Assembly: GCA_026932235.1 (NCBI GenBank)
Contig: JAIXKR010000134.1
Coordinates: 1-64,000, forward strand
Source: Burkholderiales bacterium
GTDB taxonomy: Bacteria > Pseudomonadota > Gammaproteobacteria > Burkholderiales > Burkholderiaceae_C
Direction: 5' to 3'
DNA: 64,000 nt
Positions 36,268 to 45,310 of this stretch are shown here, in pieces (position 1 is the first letter of the stretch; each line of letters opens with the position of its first letter). A program made the position numbers and the translations under genes. The notes under the pieces are model-generated. The model saw nothing but the letters and a program-made list of their open reading frames with translations, was not told the origin of the DNA and did not search any database.

Positions 36268-37122
36268 ATGGTCCTGTCCGTCGAAGAGGCCCCGCGCCGC
36301 TGCCCGCAGTGCGCCTTGCCGATGCTGCTGCTGCGCCTGCACACGCACGGTGGCAGCAAGGTGGAGGTCGACCACTGTGCCCAGTGCCGCCTGGTGTGGT
36401 TCGACACGCTGGAGTCGGTGCAGCTCTCGGGCCTGGGCTGGCTCGAGCTGCTGCGCGAGATGGGGCGTGCGGCAGGGCATGAGGTAGGGCACGAGGCAGG
36501 ACGCCCCGCGCCGCGGCCGTACAGGCTGTCCTGCCCGGTCTGCGCGCGGCCCTTGAAGAGCGTGCACAACCGCAGCCGCTGGGGGCGCTTTGCGATGCAG
36601 GAGTGCGCGCTCGGCCACGGTCATCTGCACAGCGACGCCGGACTGCTGGCCGAACGCGGGCTGGTGCGGCCGCTGCTGCCGCCCGAGCGCGCGTCCCTGC
36701 GTGCGCAGGCGCGGGTGCTGCACTGCCTGAGCTGCGGCGCCGCCGCGGATGGCCGGGGCGAGATCTGCGCCGCCTGCGCCACGCCGCTGCTGGTGGTCGA
36801 CCTGCCGCGCCTGGGCCACGCACTGCGACAGCGCGGCGCCGACGAGCAGCCGCTGCCGCCGGCCGAGGGCGTGCCGCTGCGCTGGCCCTGCCACGCCTGC
36901 GGCCAGACCCTGGACCCGACGCGCGCAAGCGCCTGCCCCCAGTGCGGCGCCGGGCTGCTGGCGCCGGAGCTCGCGGGTCTGGCGCCGCTGCTGAACGCGG
37001 CCGAACCCGAGCTGCGCGCCGCAGCCAACCATCCGCCGCGCGCCAGGCCCGTACGACCGGCACGGCGCACCTGGCGCGAGACGCAGCTGGCGCGGCTGTG
37101 GCGTTGGATGCGCTCGAACTGA
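36268..37122 (+). CDS. Multiple zinc-ribbon protein of unknown function
   Basis: A 284-residue protein. Its N-terminal block (C12xxC15, then DHCAQCRLVWFD with C37 and C40) is a zf-TFIIB-like zinc ribbon. Further CxxC pairs at 89/92, 153/156, 167/170, 208/211 and 223/226, with a CALGHGH stretch near 113, could fold into up to three more zinc sites. The C-terminus is Arg/Pro-rich and basic (RPVRPARRTWRETQLARLWRWMRSN), suggesting nucleic-acid or membrane contact. ATG 36268 is preferred; the frame is open to 36142. Not recognised as any named protein. Confidence 0.68.
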   Translation: MVLSVEEAPRRCPQCALPMLLLRLHTHGGSKVEVDHCAQCRLVWFDTLESVQLSGLGWLELLREMGRAAGHEVGHEAGRPAPRPYRLSCPVCARPLKSVHNRSRWGRFAMQECALGHGHLHSDAGLLAERGLVRPLLPPERASLRAQARVLHCLSCGAAADGRGEICAACATPLLVVDLPRLGHALRQRGADEQPLPPAEGVPLRWPCHACGQTLDPTRASACPQCGAGLLAPELAGLAPLLNAAEPELRAAANHPPRARPVRPARRTWRETQLARLWRWMRSN

Positions 37123-37208
37123 CGCGGCACGCCGGAACCGGCGCTCAAGCCCCGGCCGCTTGCAGCCGATAGAGGGAGCGACGCCAGCCCGCAACGGGGA
37201 TCCGAGCC

Positions 37209-37499
37209 ATGAACATCGACTTCACGTCGGTACGCAATTCCAACGAACGCGCGGTCTACGAAGCCGTGAACGCGAACGCGGCCGCGCATCCCGGGCTGGC
37301 GCACGACGCCGAACTGCTGGCCGACGTCGCCTGCGTGGCGCTCAACCGGCTGCAGCCGCGCTACATCCGCCACGCCGTCGACTTCGCCTTCTACCTCACC
37401 GAGAAGGAACGCCAGCAGACCGAGCGGCAGGTCGGCGAGGCGGTCGACTACGCCTTCGGCTTCGTGCAGGCGCGCGTGGCCATGCGCGCGCGCGGCTGA
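37209..37499 (+). CDS. ComFB-domain protein (late competence family)
   Basis: A 96-residue protein matching the ComFB domain in length and pattern. It begins MNIDFTSVRNSNERAVYEAV. ADVACVALNRLQPRYIRHAVDFAFYLTEKERQQTERQVGEAVDYAFGFVQAR is the conserved helical core. ComFB-domain proteins are small cytoplasmic dimers, some of which have been reported to bind cyclic dinucleotides. The gene converges with nadB. A link to the GGDEF-EAL protein elsewhere in this window is speculative. Confidence 0.82.
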   Translation: MNIDFTSVRNSNERAVYEAVNANAAAHPGLAHDAELLADVACVALNRLQPRYIRHAVDFAFYLTEKERQQTERQVGEAVDYAFGFVQARVAMRARG

Positions 37500-37518
37500 G
37501 GGCTGCTCTTCGCGCCGC

Positions 37519-39162
37519 TCAATCGTAGGGGCGGCTGTTGCTGCGCGGCGGCTGCGTGAGCACGGTCGGAAAACTCACCGGCAAGGCCTCGGGGTAGTCG
37601 CGGCTGAAATGCAGGCCCCGGCTTTCGTGCCGGCGCAGGGCCGAGCGCACGATGAGTTCGGCGCATTCGACGAGGTTGCGCAACTCGAGGAGGTCGCGCG
37701 TGACGCGGAAGTTGGCGTAGTAGTCGTCGATCTCGCTGCGCAGCAGCTCGATGCGGTGCAGCGCGCGCTCGAGGCGCTTGGTCGTGCGCACGATGCCGAC
37801 GTAGTTCCACATCAAGAGCCGAAGCTCGTCCCAGTTGTGGCTGATGACGACCTGCTCGTCGGCGTCCTCGACCTGGCTCTCGTCCCAGGGCGGCAGCGGC
37901 GGAAGCTCTTCCGGTGCTGCCGCGGCGATGCGGGCGGCGCAGGTGCGGCCCAGCACCACGCACTCGAGCAGCGAGTTGCTGGCCAGGCGGTTGGCGCCAT
38001 GCAGCCCCGTGTACGTGGCCTCGCCGACGGCGAAGAGGCCGGGCAGATCGGCCCGGCCCTCGAGATCCGTGACCACGCCGCCGCAGGTGTAGTGCGCCGC
38101 CGGAACGACCGGAATCGGCTCGCGCGTGATGTCGATGCCCAGCGCCAGGCAGCGCGCGTGGATGGTCGGGAAGTGCTCGACGAGAAAGGCTGCGCCGCGC
38201 TCGCGCACGATGGGCGTGGCGTCCAGCCAAACGTGGTCCAGGCCGTGCTTCTTCATCTCGAAGTCGATCGCGCGCGCGACGATGTCGCGCGGGGCGAGTT
38301 CCAGGCGCGCGTCGTGCGCCTCCATGAAGCGCTCGCCCGGGCCGCCGGGCGCGGGCAGGCGCAGTTGCGCGCCCTCCCCGCGCAGCGCCTCGGTGATGAG
38401 GAAGCTGCGTTCCTGCGGGTGGTAGAGGCAGGTCGGGTGGAACTGGATGAACTCCATGTTGCCGACGCGGCAACCGGCGCGCCAGGCCATGGCGATGCCG
38501 TCGCCGGTGGCGGTGTCGGGGTTGCTCGTGTAGCGGTAGACCTTGCCCACGCCGCCGCTGGCCAGCACGACGGCGGCAGCCGGCAGCGTCTCGACGCGCC
38601 CGGCGTCGATGTCCAGCGCGTAGATGCCGTAGCAGCGCGGCTGCTCCTGGCGCCTCAGGTGGCGCGAGGTGATGAGGTCCACCGCCATCCAGCGCTGGCG
38701 CAGCGTGATGTTGGGATGTGCGGTCGCGCGCGTGAGCAGCGCCTCGTGGATCGCGCGTCCGGTGGCGTCCGCCGCGTGCGCGATGCGGCGCACCGCATGC
38801 CCGCCTTCGCGCGTCAGGTGCAGGCCCAGCGGCCCCTGGGGGTCGGGAGAAAAGGGGACACCGTGACGCACCAGCCACGCGATGGCCTCGGCGCTGTGCT
38901 CGGCGATGAAGCGCGCCGTGTGCTCGTCGACCAGGCCGGCACCGGCCTCCTGCGTGTCGTGCACGTGGGATTCGATGCTGTCGTCGCTGCCCAGTACACC
39001 GACGATGCCCCCCTGCGCCCAGGCCGTGGCGCCTTCGCCCAGACCTCGCTTGGCAAGCACGACGACGCGGCGGCTCGCGGCCAACTCGAGCGCCACCGTC
39101 AGCCCCGCCAGGCCGGCACCGACCACGACCACCGCGGGAGCGCCTGTGAGATCAGTTGTCAT
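37519..39162 (-). CDS. nadB: L-aspartate oxidase
   Basis: A 547-residue FAD flavoprotein that oxidises aspartate to iminoaspartate for NadA. The N-terminal FAD motif VVVGAGLAGLTVALELA lies near residue 12. GEGATAWAQGGIVGVLGSDDSIESHVHDTQEAGAGLVDE and later HFPTIHARCLALGIDI, PAAHYTCGGVVTDLEGRADLPGLFAVGEATYTGLHGANRLASNSLLE are typical signatures. The length is normal. It converges with the ComFB gene and diverges from an unknown gene at 39283. Confidence 0.96.
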   Translation of the reverse strand: MTTDLTGAPAVVVVGAGLAGLTVALELAASRRVVVLAKRGLGEGATAWAQGGIVGVLGSDDSIESHVHDTQEAGAGLVDEHTARFIAEHSAEAIAWLVRHGVPFSPDPQGPLGLHLTREGGHAVRRIAHAADATGRAIHEALLTRATAHPNITLRQRWMAVDLITSRHLRRQEQPRCYGIYALDIDAGRVETLPAAAVVLASGGVGKVYRYTSNPDTATGDGIAMAWRAGCRVGNMEFIQFHPTCLYHPQERSFLITEALRGEGAQLRLPAPGGPGERFMEAHDARLELAPRDIVARAIDFEMKKHGLDHVWLDATPIVRERGAAFLVEHFPTIHARCLALGIDITREPIPVVPAAHYTCGGVVTDLEGRADLPGLFAVGEATYTGLHGANRLASNSLLECVVLGRTCAARIAAAAPEELPPLPPWDESQVEDADEQVVISHNWDELRLLMWNYVGIVRTTKRLERALHRIELLRSEIDDYYANFRVTRDLLELRNLVECAELIVRSALRRHESRGLHFSRDYPEALPVSFPTVLTQPPRSNSRPYD

Positions 39163-39282
39163 GCTCGCCTTGCTGTGAATTCATCACTCGTGGGTTGGAT
39201 CGATCGATAATCCGAGGGGCGCAAGGCCGCGATTTCGCGCCGGTTCTCCGCATCGAAGTCCTATGATGCCCGATCCGCGACC

Positions 39283-40443
39283 ATGGTCTACCCGCCTTCC
39301 AACACCCATCCCCCGAATCGTCGCGCGCGCGAAGAGGACCTCTCCGCGCCGGCGACCCAGGTCGTGCGCGACCGCGACGCCTACCTCGGCGAAGGCACCG
39401 ACGTCGGCCGCCGCCTCTCCGCGGACCAGGTCGAGCTCTTCGTCGGCGACGACGCCTCCAGCGGCCTGCAACGCGAACTGCAACGCGTGAAGCCCGCCTT
39501 CATCGTGCTGCACGATGTCGGCACCAGTTCCTCGCTGCGCCTGCTGCAGGCGATGGCGGGCGGGGAAGGCAAGCTCTGCCGGCTCGTCATCCGCCGGCAG
39601 GGCCAAGGGATCCCGCTGGCGACACTCCAGTTCATCGAACTTCCCGGCGCCGGGCGCTCGACCTTGCGCGTCTACAGCACCGATATCGACGCGGACTCGC
39701 ACGCCCGTCATGAGATCGCGGGCGTGCTGGCCTCGCTGGCCGCGCTGGCGGTGTTCGTTTTCGGCGACCTGCCGGCGCACGCGCTCTCATCGGCGATGCA
39801 GCCGCTGCTCGACGCGGCCGCGCTCCGGCGCTGGTCGACGCGCATGCTGCTGATGATCCCGCTCGGGTCGAGCGTGCCGGTCAACAGCTTCGCGCGCGAC
39901 TTCGGGCGCCACGGCCTGCAGGTGCACGTGACGCCGCGTGTGACCCATCCGGGCGACGCCTGGCGCTTCATCGGCAGCACCTGGAACCAACTCGAAGGGG
40001 CGGCAGCGCCCGAGGCCCCGCCTGCGGCGCCGAACACGGTCTCCGGCGAGCACGAGCCGACGCAACCGATGGGCTTGCCGCGGGAGCGCGCAGGCATCGA
40101 CTGGTTCGACTATGTGCAGCGCTGCGCCGCGGTCAAAGGCATGGTCGCCTGCTGCGCCTTCGATCGCAGCAGCGGCAAGCCGCTGGCGCACATCGGTGGC
40201 CTGCCTTCGGCGGAGATGATGCAGACGCTGGGCGAGCAGTGGCTCGGCACCGCCAGCAGCATCGGCGCCATGATGGGCACCGGCGCCCAGGTGCTGGAGG
40301 CGAGCATCAGCAGCCCCAGCCACCATCTGCTGCTGCACGTGCTGCCCTCGCATCCCGAAGTCGCCTTGCACGCGGTGCTCGATGCGGCCACCGGCGATCC
40401 CATTCTTGCGCGCCGCCAGTTGCAGCGGCTGGATCCAGGATAG
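39283..40443 (+). CDS. Hypothetical protein, possible two-domain sensor-like protein
   Basis: A 386-residue protein not recognised. The N-terminal half (about residues 1-200) includes a strand-helix layout with FIVLHDVGTSSSLRLLQAMAGGEGKLCRLVIRRQGQGIPLATLQFIELP. After a Pro/Ala linker (about 245-285) comes a C-terminal domain WFDYVQRCAAVKGMVACCAFDRSSGKPLAHIGG. Its order of one helix, strands and another helix is reminiscent of roadblock/LC7-like domains. No membrane segment or catalytic motif is seen. A TATGAT element (39262-39267) 15 bases before the ATG, with no ribosome binding site, hints at a very short leader or a later true start. Confidence 0.6.
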   Translation: MVYPPSNTHPPNRRAREEDLSAPATQVVRDRDAYLGEGTDVGRRLSADQVELFVGDDASSGLQRELQRVKPAFIVLHDVGTSSSLRLLQAMAGGEGKLCRLVIRRQGQGIPLATLQFIELPGAGRSTLRVYSTDIDADSHARHEIAGVLASLAALAVFVFGDLPAHALSSAMQPLLDAAALRRWSTRMLLMIPLGSSVPVNSFARDFGRHGLQVHVTPRVTHPGDAWRFIGSTWNQLEGAAAPEAPPAAPNTVSGEHEPTQPMGLPRERAGIDWFDYVQRCAAVKGMVACCAFDRSSGKPLAHIGGLPSAEMMQTLGEQWLGTASSIGAMMGTGAQVLEASISSPSHHLLLHVLPSHPEVALHAVLDAATGDPILARRQLQRLDPG

Positions 40444-40509
40444 GCGGCATCCGCATCGCTCTTCCGGCGCGCACTCCAGGCACGGCCACGGCCGCGCGAG
40501 CTCCGATCT

Positions 40510-41454
40510 TCAGGAACGGAACGACCGTTCCCGATCGGCCGCCTCCCGAGCACGCGCAGCGTGGTAGTCCCCGCTTCCGCGCGTGATCAGCTCGTCGCTC
40601 GCCAGCACGTCGCCGGGTTCGTATTCTGGGCCCGATCGCAGGCGCTCGTAGATCGGCGCGAAGTCGATGCGCGCCAGCTCCAGCAGTTCCTCAAGACCGT
40701 CGACGACGAAGTAGCTCTCCTGGAAGTCGTCGATGCGATAGCGCGTGCGCATGACGCGCTCGAGATCGAAGCGGATGCGGTTGGGCGACGCGCTCTCGAG
40801 CGCGAACACGCTCTCGGTAGCCGAGGAGGCGATGCCGGCACCGTAGATGCGCAGGCCCTCGCGCTGGCGCAGCAGCCCGAATTCCACCGTGTACCAGTAG
40901 ACACGTGCAAGCTGCGGCAACCGGCCCAGGCCTTGCGCACGCAGGCCCCCTTCGCCGTAGGCCTGGATGTAGTCGGCGATCGCCGGGTTCATCAGCATCG
41001 GCACATGGCCGAAGACGTCGTGAAAGACGTCGGGCTCCTCGAGATAGTCGAGTTCGCTCGGCTTGCGGATGAAGTGACCGGCCGGAAACCGCCGCCTGGC
41101 CAGATGCTCGAAGAAGACCTCGTCGGGCACCAGCCCGGGAACCGCGACCACCTGCCAGCCGGTGCGTTTCATCAGCAAGTCCGACAGGCGCCTGAAATCG
41201 GGGATGTGCTCGGCGTCGATCGCGAGCTCGCCCATGCCCTGCACGAATTCGTCGCAGGCGCGCCCCGGCAACAGCCGCGACTGGCGCTCGAAAAGCGTCT
41301 TCCAGACGCCGTGCTCGGCTGCCGTATAGCGTTCCCAACCCTGGTCGATGGTCCAGTCGGCGCGATCGGGGCGCCCGCGATCCCCCGCGGCCAGGCCATG
41401 CTTGTCGCTGGCCGTCGCGGCTTGCGGCGCTTGCCGCTGGAGATGCTTGCGCAT
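40510..41454 (-). CDS. phhA: Phenylalanine 4-monooxygenase (hydroxylase)
   Basis: A 314-residue iron- and pterin-dependent enzyme converting phenylalanine to tyrosine. The iron ligands are visible as H145 and H150 in EEPDVFHDVFGHVP and E191 in YTVEFGLL. FFEHLARRRFPAGHFIRKPSELDYL and GAGIASSATESVFALES are family segments. It is a single-domain bacterial form without the regulatory ACT domain. It begins four bases after phhB, which recycles the pterin cofactor, so the two form one unit. Confidence 0.96.
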   Translation of the reverse strand: MRKHLQRQAPQAATASDKHGLAAGDRGRPDRADWTIDQGWERYTAAEHGVWKTLFERQSRLLPGRACDEFVQGMGELAIDAEHIPDFRRLSDLLMKRTGWQVVAVPGLVPDEVFFEHLARRRFPAGHFIRKPSELDYLEEPDVFHDVFGHVPMLMNPAIADYIQAYGEGGLRAQGLGRLPQLARVYWYTVEFGLLRQREGLRIYGAGIASSATESVFALESASPNRIRFDLERVMRTRYRIDDFQESYFVVDGLEELLELARIDFAPIYERLRSGPEYEPGDVLASDELITRGSGDYHAARAREAADRERSFRS

Positions 41455-41458
41455 GACC

Positions 41459-41776
41459 TCAGCCTCCCGGCGTCGGCGCCACGAGCAAGGAGTGCAGGGA
41501 ATCGGCCACCTGCGCCAGCTCCAGGTCGAGGTTCGAGAGCCCGCCCAGGTCGTGCGTCGTCAGGGTGATGACGACGCGGTTGTAGACGTTGGACCATTCG
41601 GGGTGGTGGTTGCGCTTCTCCGCCTCGAGCGCGAGCTGCGTCATGAAGCCGAAGGCCTGCACGAAGTCGCGGAAGACGAACGTGCGCGTGATCGTGCCGC
41701 CGCGCGCGGCATCGTGGCGCCATTGCGGCAGCGCGGCCGCGAGCGTCTGCAGATCCGGTGCGTCCAGCTTCTTCAC
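41459..41776 (-). CDS. phhB: 4a-hydroxytetrahydrobiopterin dehydratase
   Basis: A 105-residue PCD/DCoH-fold enzyme that dehydrates the carbinolamine left by PhhA so the pterin can be reused. It has [45 protein letters not shown], including the paired histidines and the H-PEW motif. The GTG at 41776 is chosen because GAGGAG sits five bases upstream. ATG codons at 41815 and 41800 are in frame but lack such a site. It is followed by phhA. Confidence 0.93.
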   Translation of the reverse strand: MKKLDAPDLQTLAAALPQWRHDAARGGTITRTFVFRDFVQAFGFMTQLALEAEKRNHHPEWSNVYNRVVITLTTHDLGGLSNLDLELAQVADSLHSLLVAPTPGG

Positions 41777-41811
41777 GGCGACTCCTCGGGGCAGCTTCAT
41801 GCCCGTCGGCG

Positions 41812-42813
41812 TCATTGTGCCGAGCCGGTGGCGGCGCGGACGGCGATCGCTCTTGCCCTGGATTCCCGCAGGGTCGCCGATGGCGTCTGGCCGAAGAGGC
41901 GGCGATAGTCCCGCGCGAACTGCCCGAGGTGATTGAAGCCGCAGTCGATGGCGATCTCGGTGACGCGTGCCCCCGATCGCGCCGCCTCTTGCAGGCGCCG
42001 CCTCGCGCGGTTCAGGCGCATCAAGCGCAGGTAGGCCAAAGGCGCCAGCCCCGTGGCTTCGCGGAACGCGTACTGCAGGCTGCGGCGGCTGACGCCGAGC
42101 GCGCGGCACAGGCCGGCGACTGCGAGATCCGGATCATCGCCATCGAGCGCGATCTCGCAAGCCTTGCGCACGAGCTCGCGGCTGCGACACGGCTTCACGC
42201 CCTTGTCGCCGTGCGCCCCCGGGGCGGGACCCGCGGCAGCGAGTGCCTGCGTCACGAGCACGAGCGCCCGCTCGCGAATGCCGGCCTCGCCCAGGCGCGG
42301 CGCGGTCGGCACGAGCAGCAGTTGCAGCATCCGGCGCAGGCGCCGGTAGGCGGGCGGCGGCAGCGGCATCGAGGCACGCTCAGCCAGCGCCTGCGGCGAC
42401 AAGCCCGAGTCTGCCTCCCCGTGCTGTCGAAGCAGCTCGCGGCCGACGACGATGCCGAGGATGCCGAAGTCGCGCGGCGTTTGCAGCTCGAACTCCTGTC
42501 CGCCCGGGCGCAGCAGCACCGTGTGCTCGGGCACGGTGCGCGAATCGATGCGAAGCTCGCCGGTGAGCGCGCAGGGAACGCCCATCCAGACCGCATCGGG
42601 CCAGGCCGTGCACGACTGCCGCAACGCCTGGTTGGCCGACTCCTGGAAGATCTGCAGGCCGGGCAGGCGCAGCTCGGTGAGCCGGCCCTCGAAGCGCCCG
42701 GAGGAAAACTGGCTGTAGCGCTGCTCCCAGGCGCTGAGGTTGTGCGCGTGCTCGTCGGCGTCGTGCGCGACGCGCGTTCGGCGCAAGCCGCAGGACTCGT
42801 CGGAGTCGCGCAT
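41812..42813 (-). CDS. AraC-family transcriptional regulator, EutR-like C-terminus
   Basis: A 333-residue regulator with an N-terminal effector domain of about 200 residues. The C-terminal AraC domain (about 235-330) includes [40 protein letters not shown] and [29 protein letters not shown]. From memory, the SRR-LQ, APLA-LK/R-LRLN-RR and HLGQFA-DY-LF sequence closely follows EutR, the ethanolamine-operon activator. The gene lies 24 bases after a DeoR gene and 35 bases before phhB, all on one strand. It may control phhAB, or the amino-alcohol-like locus upstream, or both. Confidence 0.85.
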   Translation of the reverse strand: MRDSDESCGLRRTRVAHDADEHAHNLSAWEQRYSQFSSGRFEGRLTELRLPGLQIFQESANQALRQSCTAWPDAVWMGVPCALTGELRIDSRTVPEHTVLLRPGGQEFELQTPRDFGILGIVVGRELLRQHGEADSGLSPQALAERASMPLPPPAYRRLRRMLQLLLVPTAPRLGEAGIRERALVLVTQALAAAGPAPGAHGDKGVKPCRSRELVRKACEIALDGDDPDLAVAGLCRALGVSRRSLQYAFREATGLAPLAYLRLMRLNRARRRLQEAARSGARVTEIAIDCGFNHLGQFARDYRRLFGQTPSATLRESRARAIAVRAATGSAQ

Positions 42814-42837
42814 GGTCGGCGTCGGGCGGGCGGAGGC

Positions 42838-43602
42838 TCAGGCGAGGACCACCTCGCCGACGCTGGCCTTCAGGGCCTCGAAGCTCTCGACGGACTGCGC
42901 CTTGCGATCGCAGAAGAGCCGGTCGACGTCGCGCGCCGCGCAGTAGGTTTCGCGGCTCGAGGTTCCGAGTTTGCTGTGATCGGCCAGGATCCAGGTCTGG
43001 CGCGCGCCTTCGCACATGGCCCGTGCGATCGAGGCCTCGTCGCGCAGGAAGCTGGCCGCCCCTTCGCGCGCGTTGAAGGCCACCGGCGACAGCAGCGCGA
43101 CGTCGGCATGAAAGCGCCGCAACTGCAGGACGGTGGCAGCACCGGTGGTCGAGAAGAGTTCGCCGTTGAGCGTTCCGGTGAGGACGATGACCTGGTTCTC
43201 GCCGCCACGCACCGAGTCGACGAGGCACTGCGCGGCGCTGAGCGAATTGGTGATGAGCGTGATGCCGCCGAGGCGGGCGAGTTCGCGCGCAAGAATCGTC
43301 GTCGTGCTGCCGGCGTCCATGAAGACCGTGACCGGCGGCTGCAATGCCTGCGCCACCGCGCGCGCGATCGCCTTCTTGGCGGCGACGTGAATGGTGCTGC
43401 GCTTGTCCAGCGGCGGCTCGTCGCTGAGGTGGACGGCACCGCCATGCACGCGTTGCAACAGCCCCAGCGCCTCCAGCGCCAGGAAGTCGCGGCGCACCGT
43501 CTCGCGCGAGACACCCAGCTCCTGCATCGTCTCCTCGGTCGTCAGCTGGCCCTTGCGCTGCAGCAGCGTACGGATCCTCTGGTGACGCGCCTCGGACCAC
43601 AT
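42838..43602 (-). CDS. DeoR-family transcriptional regulator
   Basis: A 254-residue regulator. The N-terminal DeoR helix-turn-helix has RIRTLLQRKGQLTTEETMQELGVSRETVRRDFLALEALGLLQRVHGGAV (about residues 10-58). The C-terminal sugar-phosphate-binding DeoRC domain contains VFMDAGSTTTILARELARLGGITLITNS and LADHSKLGTSS. ATG 43602 is used. It starts just after the ABC permease stop at 43604, so the regulator is the last gene of the transporter operon. Members of this family usually sense phosphorylated metabolites, consistent with a phosphate-bearing cargo. Candidate sites lie at 47509-47540. Confidence 0.9.
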   Translation of the reverse strand: MWSEARHQRIRTLLQRKGQLTTEETMQELGVSRETVRRDFLALEALGLLQRVHGGAVHLSDEPPLDKRSTIHVAAKKAIARAVAQALQPPVTVFMDAGSTTTILARELARLGGITLITNSLSAAQCLVDSVRGGENQVIVLTGTLNGELFSTTGAATVLQLRRFHADVALLSPVAFNAREGAASFLRDEASIARAMCEGARQTWILADHSKLGTSSRETYCAARDVDRLFCDRKAQSVESFEALKASVGEVVLA

Positions 43603-43603
43603 C

Positions 43604-45301
43604 TCAGGCAAGGCCCTGGGCGAGGTTGGGGCGGAAGTAATGGACCAGACCGCGCATCGCCAGCATGGCGACGGATACGACCGCGATGATGATGGTCGAG
43701 AAGGCCGCGGCCTGGGAAACGAAGCCGTTCTCGTTCAGGTGCAGCACCGACACCGAGGCCACGTTGAGTTGCGGGGTGATGAGGAAGATCACCGCCGACA
43801 GCGTCACCATCGAGCGCATGAAGAGGAAGAAGAACACCGCCAGCACCGTGGGCGCGATGACGGGAAGGATGGCGTCGCCCATGACGTGGCGCACGCGCCC
43901 ACCCAGGCAGGCGGCGGCGTCCTCCAGGGCCTGGGGCACCATGCGCATGCCGGTCATCATCGTCAGGAAGCCCTGCGTGTGGTAGTGATAGAAGTTGCAC
44001 AGCGCGATCAGGATCGCGGTGCCGTACAGCCAGTGCAGCGGATAGGCCGGGTCGTTGAAGGCGAAGATGTAGGACAGGCCGAGCACCAGGCCCGGAACGC
44101 CCACGGGCAGCACGGCCAGCAGGTAGACGGCCTTGGCGATGCGGCCGTGGAGATTGCGCACCCCGTACGCGAGCATGAACAGCAGCACGACGCCGACGAC
44201 GGCTGCCGCGAGCGAGATGTAGAGCGTCGTCCAGATCGGCTGGTAGCCGCTCGAGATCTTGACCTTGAAGTTCGCCAGCGTGAGCGTCATGTTGTACGGC
44301 CAGAGCTTGATGAAGCTTGCCGCGACGACGACGACGACGACGGCGGCGATGGCGAACGCCGTCAGGTGCGCGATGAGACCGAGCCAGGTGTCACGCCAGC
44401 GCGCGCGCGACGGCTGCAGCGGGATGCGGTTCTCGGAGCCGCCGCCGAACTGCTTCTGCGAGGACACGCGCTCGATGTAGACCGAGACCAGCGCCGGCAG
44501 CAGCAGGATGATTCCCACCACCGACCCCATGCCGAAGTTCTGCTGCCCCGAGACCTGGTTGAAGATCTCGGTGGCGAGCACCTTGTAGTTGCCCGCGATC
44601 ACGGCCGCATTGCCGAAGTCGGTGATCGTGATCGTGAAGACGACGAAGGCCGCGCTCAACAAGCCGAACTTGCAGTTGGGCAGGGTGATGTGGAAGAACT
44701 GCTGGCGCGGTGTCGCCCCCATCACGGTCGCGGCGTCGTAGTAGCGCGCGTCGGCGTTGCGCAGCGCCGCCTGGATGATCATGATGGCCTGCGGCAGCGC
44801 GTAGAAGACGTTCGAGAACAGCAGCCCCCAGTAGCCATAGATGTCCTGCTCGATTCCCGTCCAGCGGAACACGAGGCCGTTGCGCCCGAGGAGGAACAGC
44901 AGCCCCAGTCCCTGCACCAGCGAGGGCGCGAGCATCGGCAGCAGCAGGCACAGGCGGATCCAGCCCTTGCCGGGTATGCGGCTGCGCTCCAGCGCGTAGG
45001 CCATCGGGAAACCCAGCAGCAGGCAGACCACCGTGGTGCTGACGCTGATGACGACGCTGTTGAGGCCTGCCGTGACCAGGCCCGGCGTGGACGGAATGGC
45101 GGCATAGTTGTCCAGCCCCATCGTGCCATCGAAGAGAACGAAGCTGTGCCAGAAGATCGTGAGCAGCGGGTAGCCGAAGAAGAGGATCAGCGCCAGCGTC
45201 GGCACGAAGACGCACACCCAGGTGAGCATCTGCTCCTGCGTGCGCGGCAGCGGCAGGCGCGGCGACCCTGGCCGCGACGGCAGAGCGTCGGTGGCGCTCA
45301 C
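43604..45301 (-). CDS. ABC transporter permease, two fused permease domains (2-aminoethylphosphonate/iron type)
   Basis: A 565-residue protein with two tandem permease units, each with the EAA-like loop that contacts the ATPase. These are DAATVMGATPRQQFFHITLPNCKFGL in the first half and DAAACLGGRVRHVMGDAILPVIAPTVLAVFF in the second. Such fused permeases occur in the class that includes putative 2-aminoethylphosphonate and ferric-iron importers. GTG 45301 is the start. It lies nine bases after the ATPase stop. It forms a complete importer with the ATPase and binding protein upstream. Confidence 0.9.
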   Translation of the reverse strand: MSATDALPSRPGSPRLPLPRTQEQMLTWVCVFVPTLALILFFGYPLLTIFWHSFVLFDGTMGLDNYAAIPSTPGLVTAGLNSVVISVSTTVVCLLLGFPMAYALERSRIPGKGWIRLCLLLPMLAPSLVQGLGLLFLLGRNGLVFRWTGIEQDIYGYWGLLFSNVFYALPQAIMIIQAALRNADARYYDAATVMGATPRQQFFHITLPNCKFGLLSAAFVVFTITITDFGNAAVIAGNYKVLATEIFNQVSGQQNFGMGSVVGIILLLPALVSVYIERVSSQKQFGGGSENRIPLQPSRARWRDTWLGLIAHLTAFAIAAVVVVVVAASFIKLWPYNMTLTLANFKVKISSGYQPIWTTLYISLAAAVVGVVLLFMLAYGVRNLHGRIAKAVYLLAVLPVGVPGLVLGLSYIFAFNDPAYPLHWLYGTAILIALCNFYHYHTQGFLTMMTGMRMVPQALEDAAACLGGRVRHVMGDAILPVIAPTVLAVFFFLFMRSMVTLSAVIFLITPQLNVASVSVLHLNENGFVSQAAAFSTIIIAVVSVAMLAMRGLVHYFRPNLAQGLA

Positions 45302-45310
45302 ATCCAGCTC

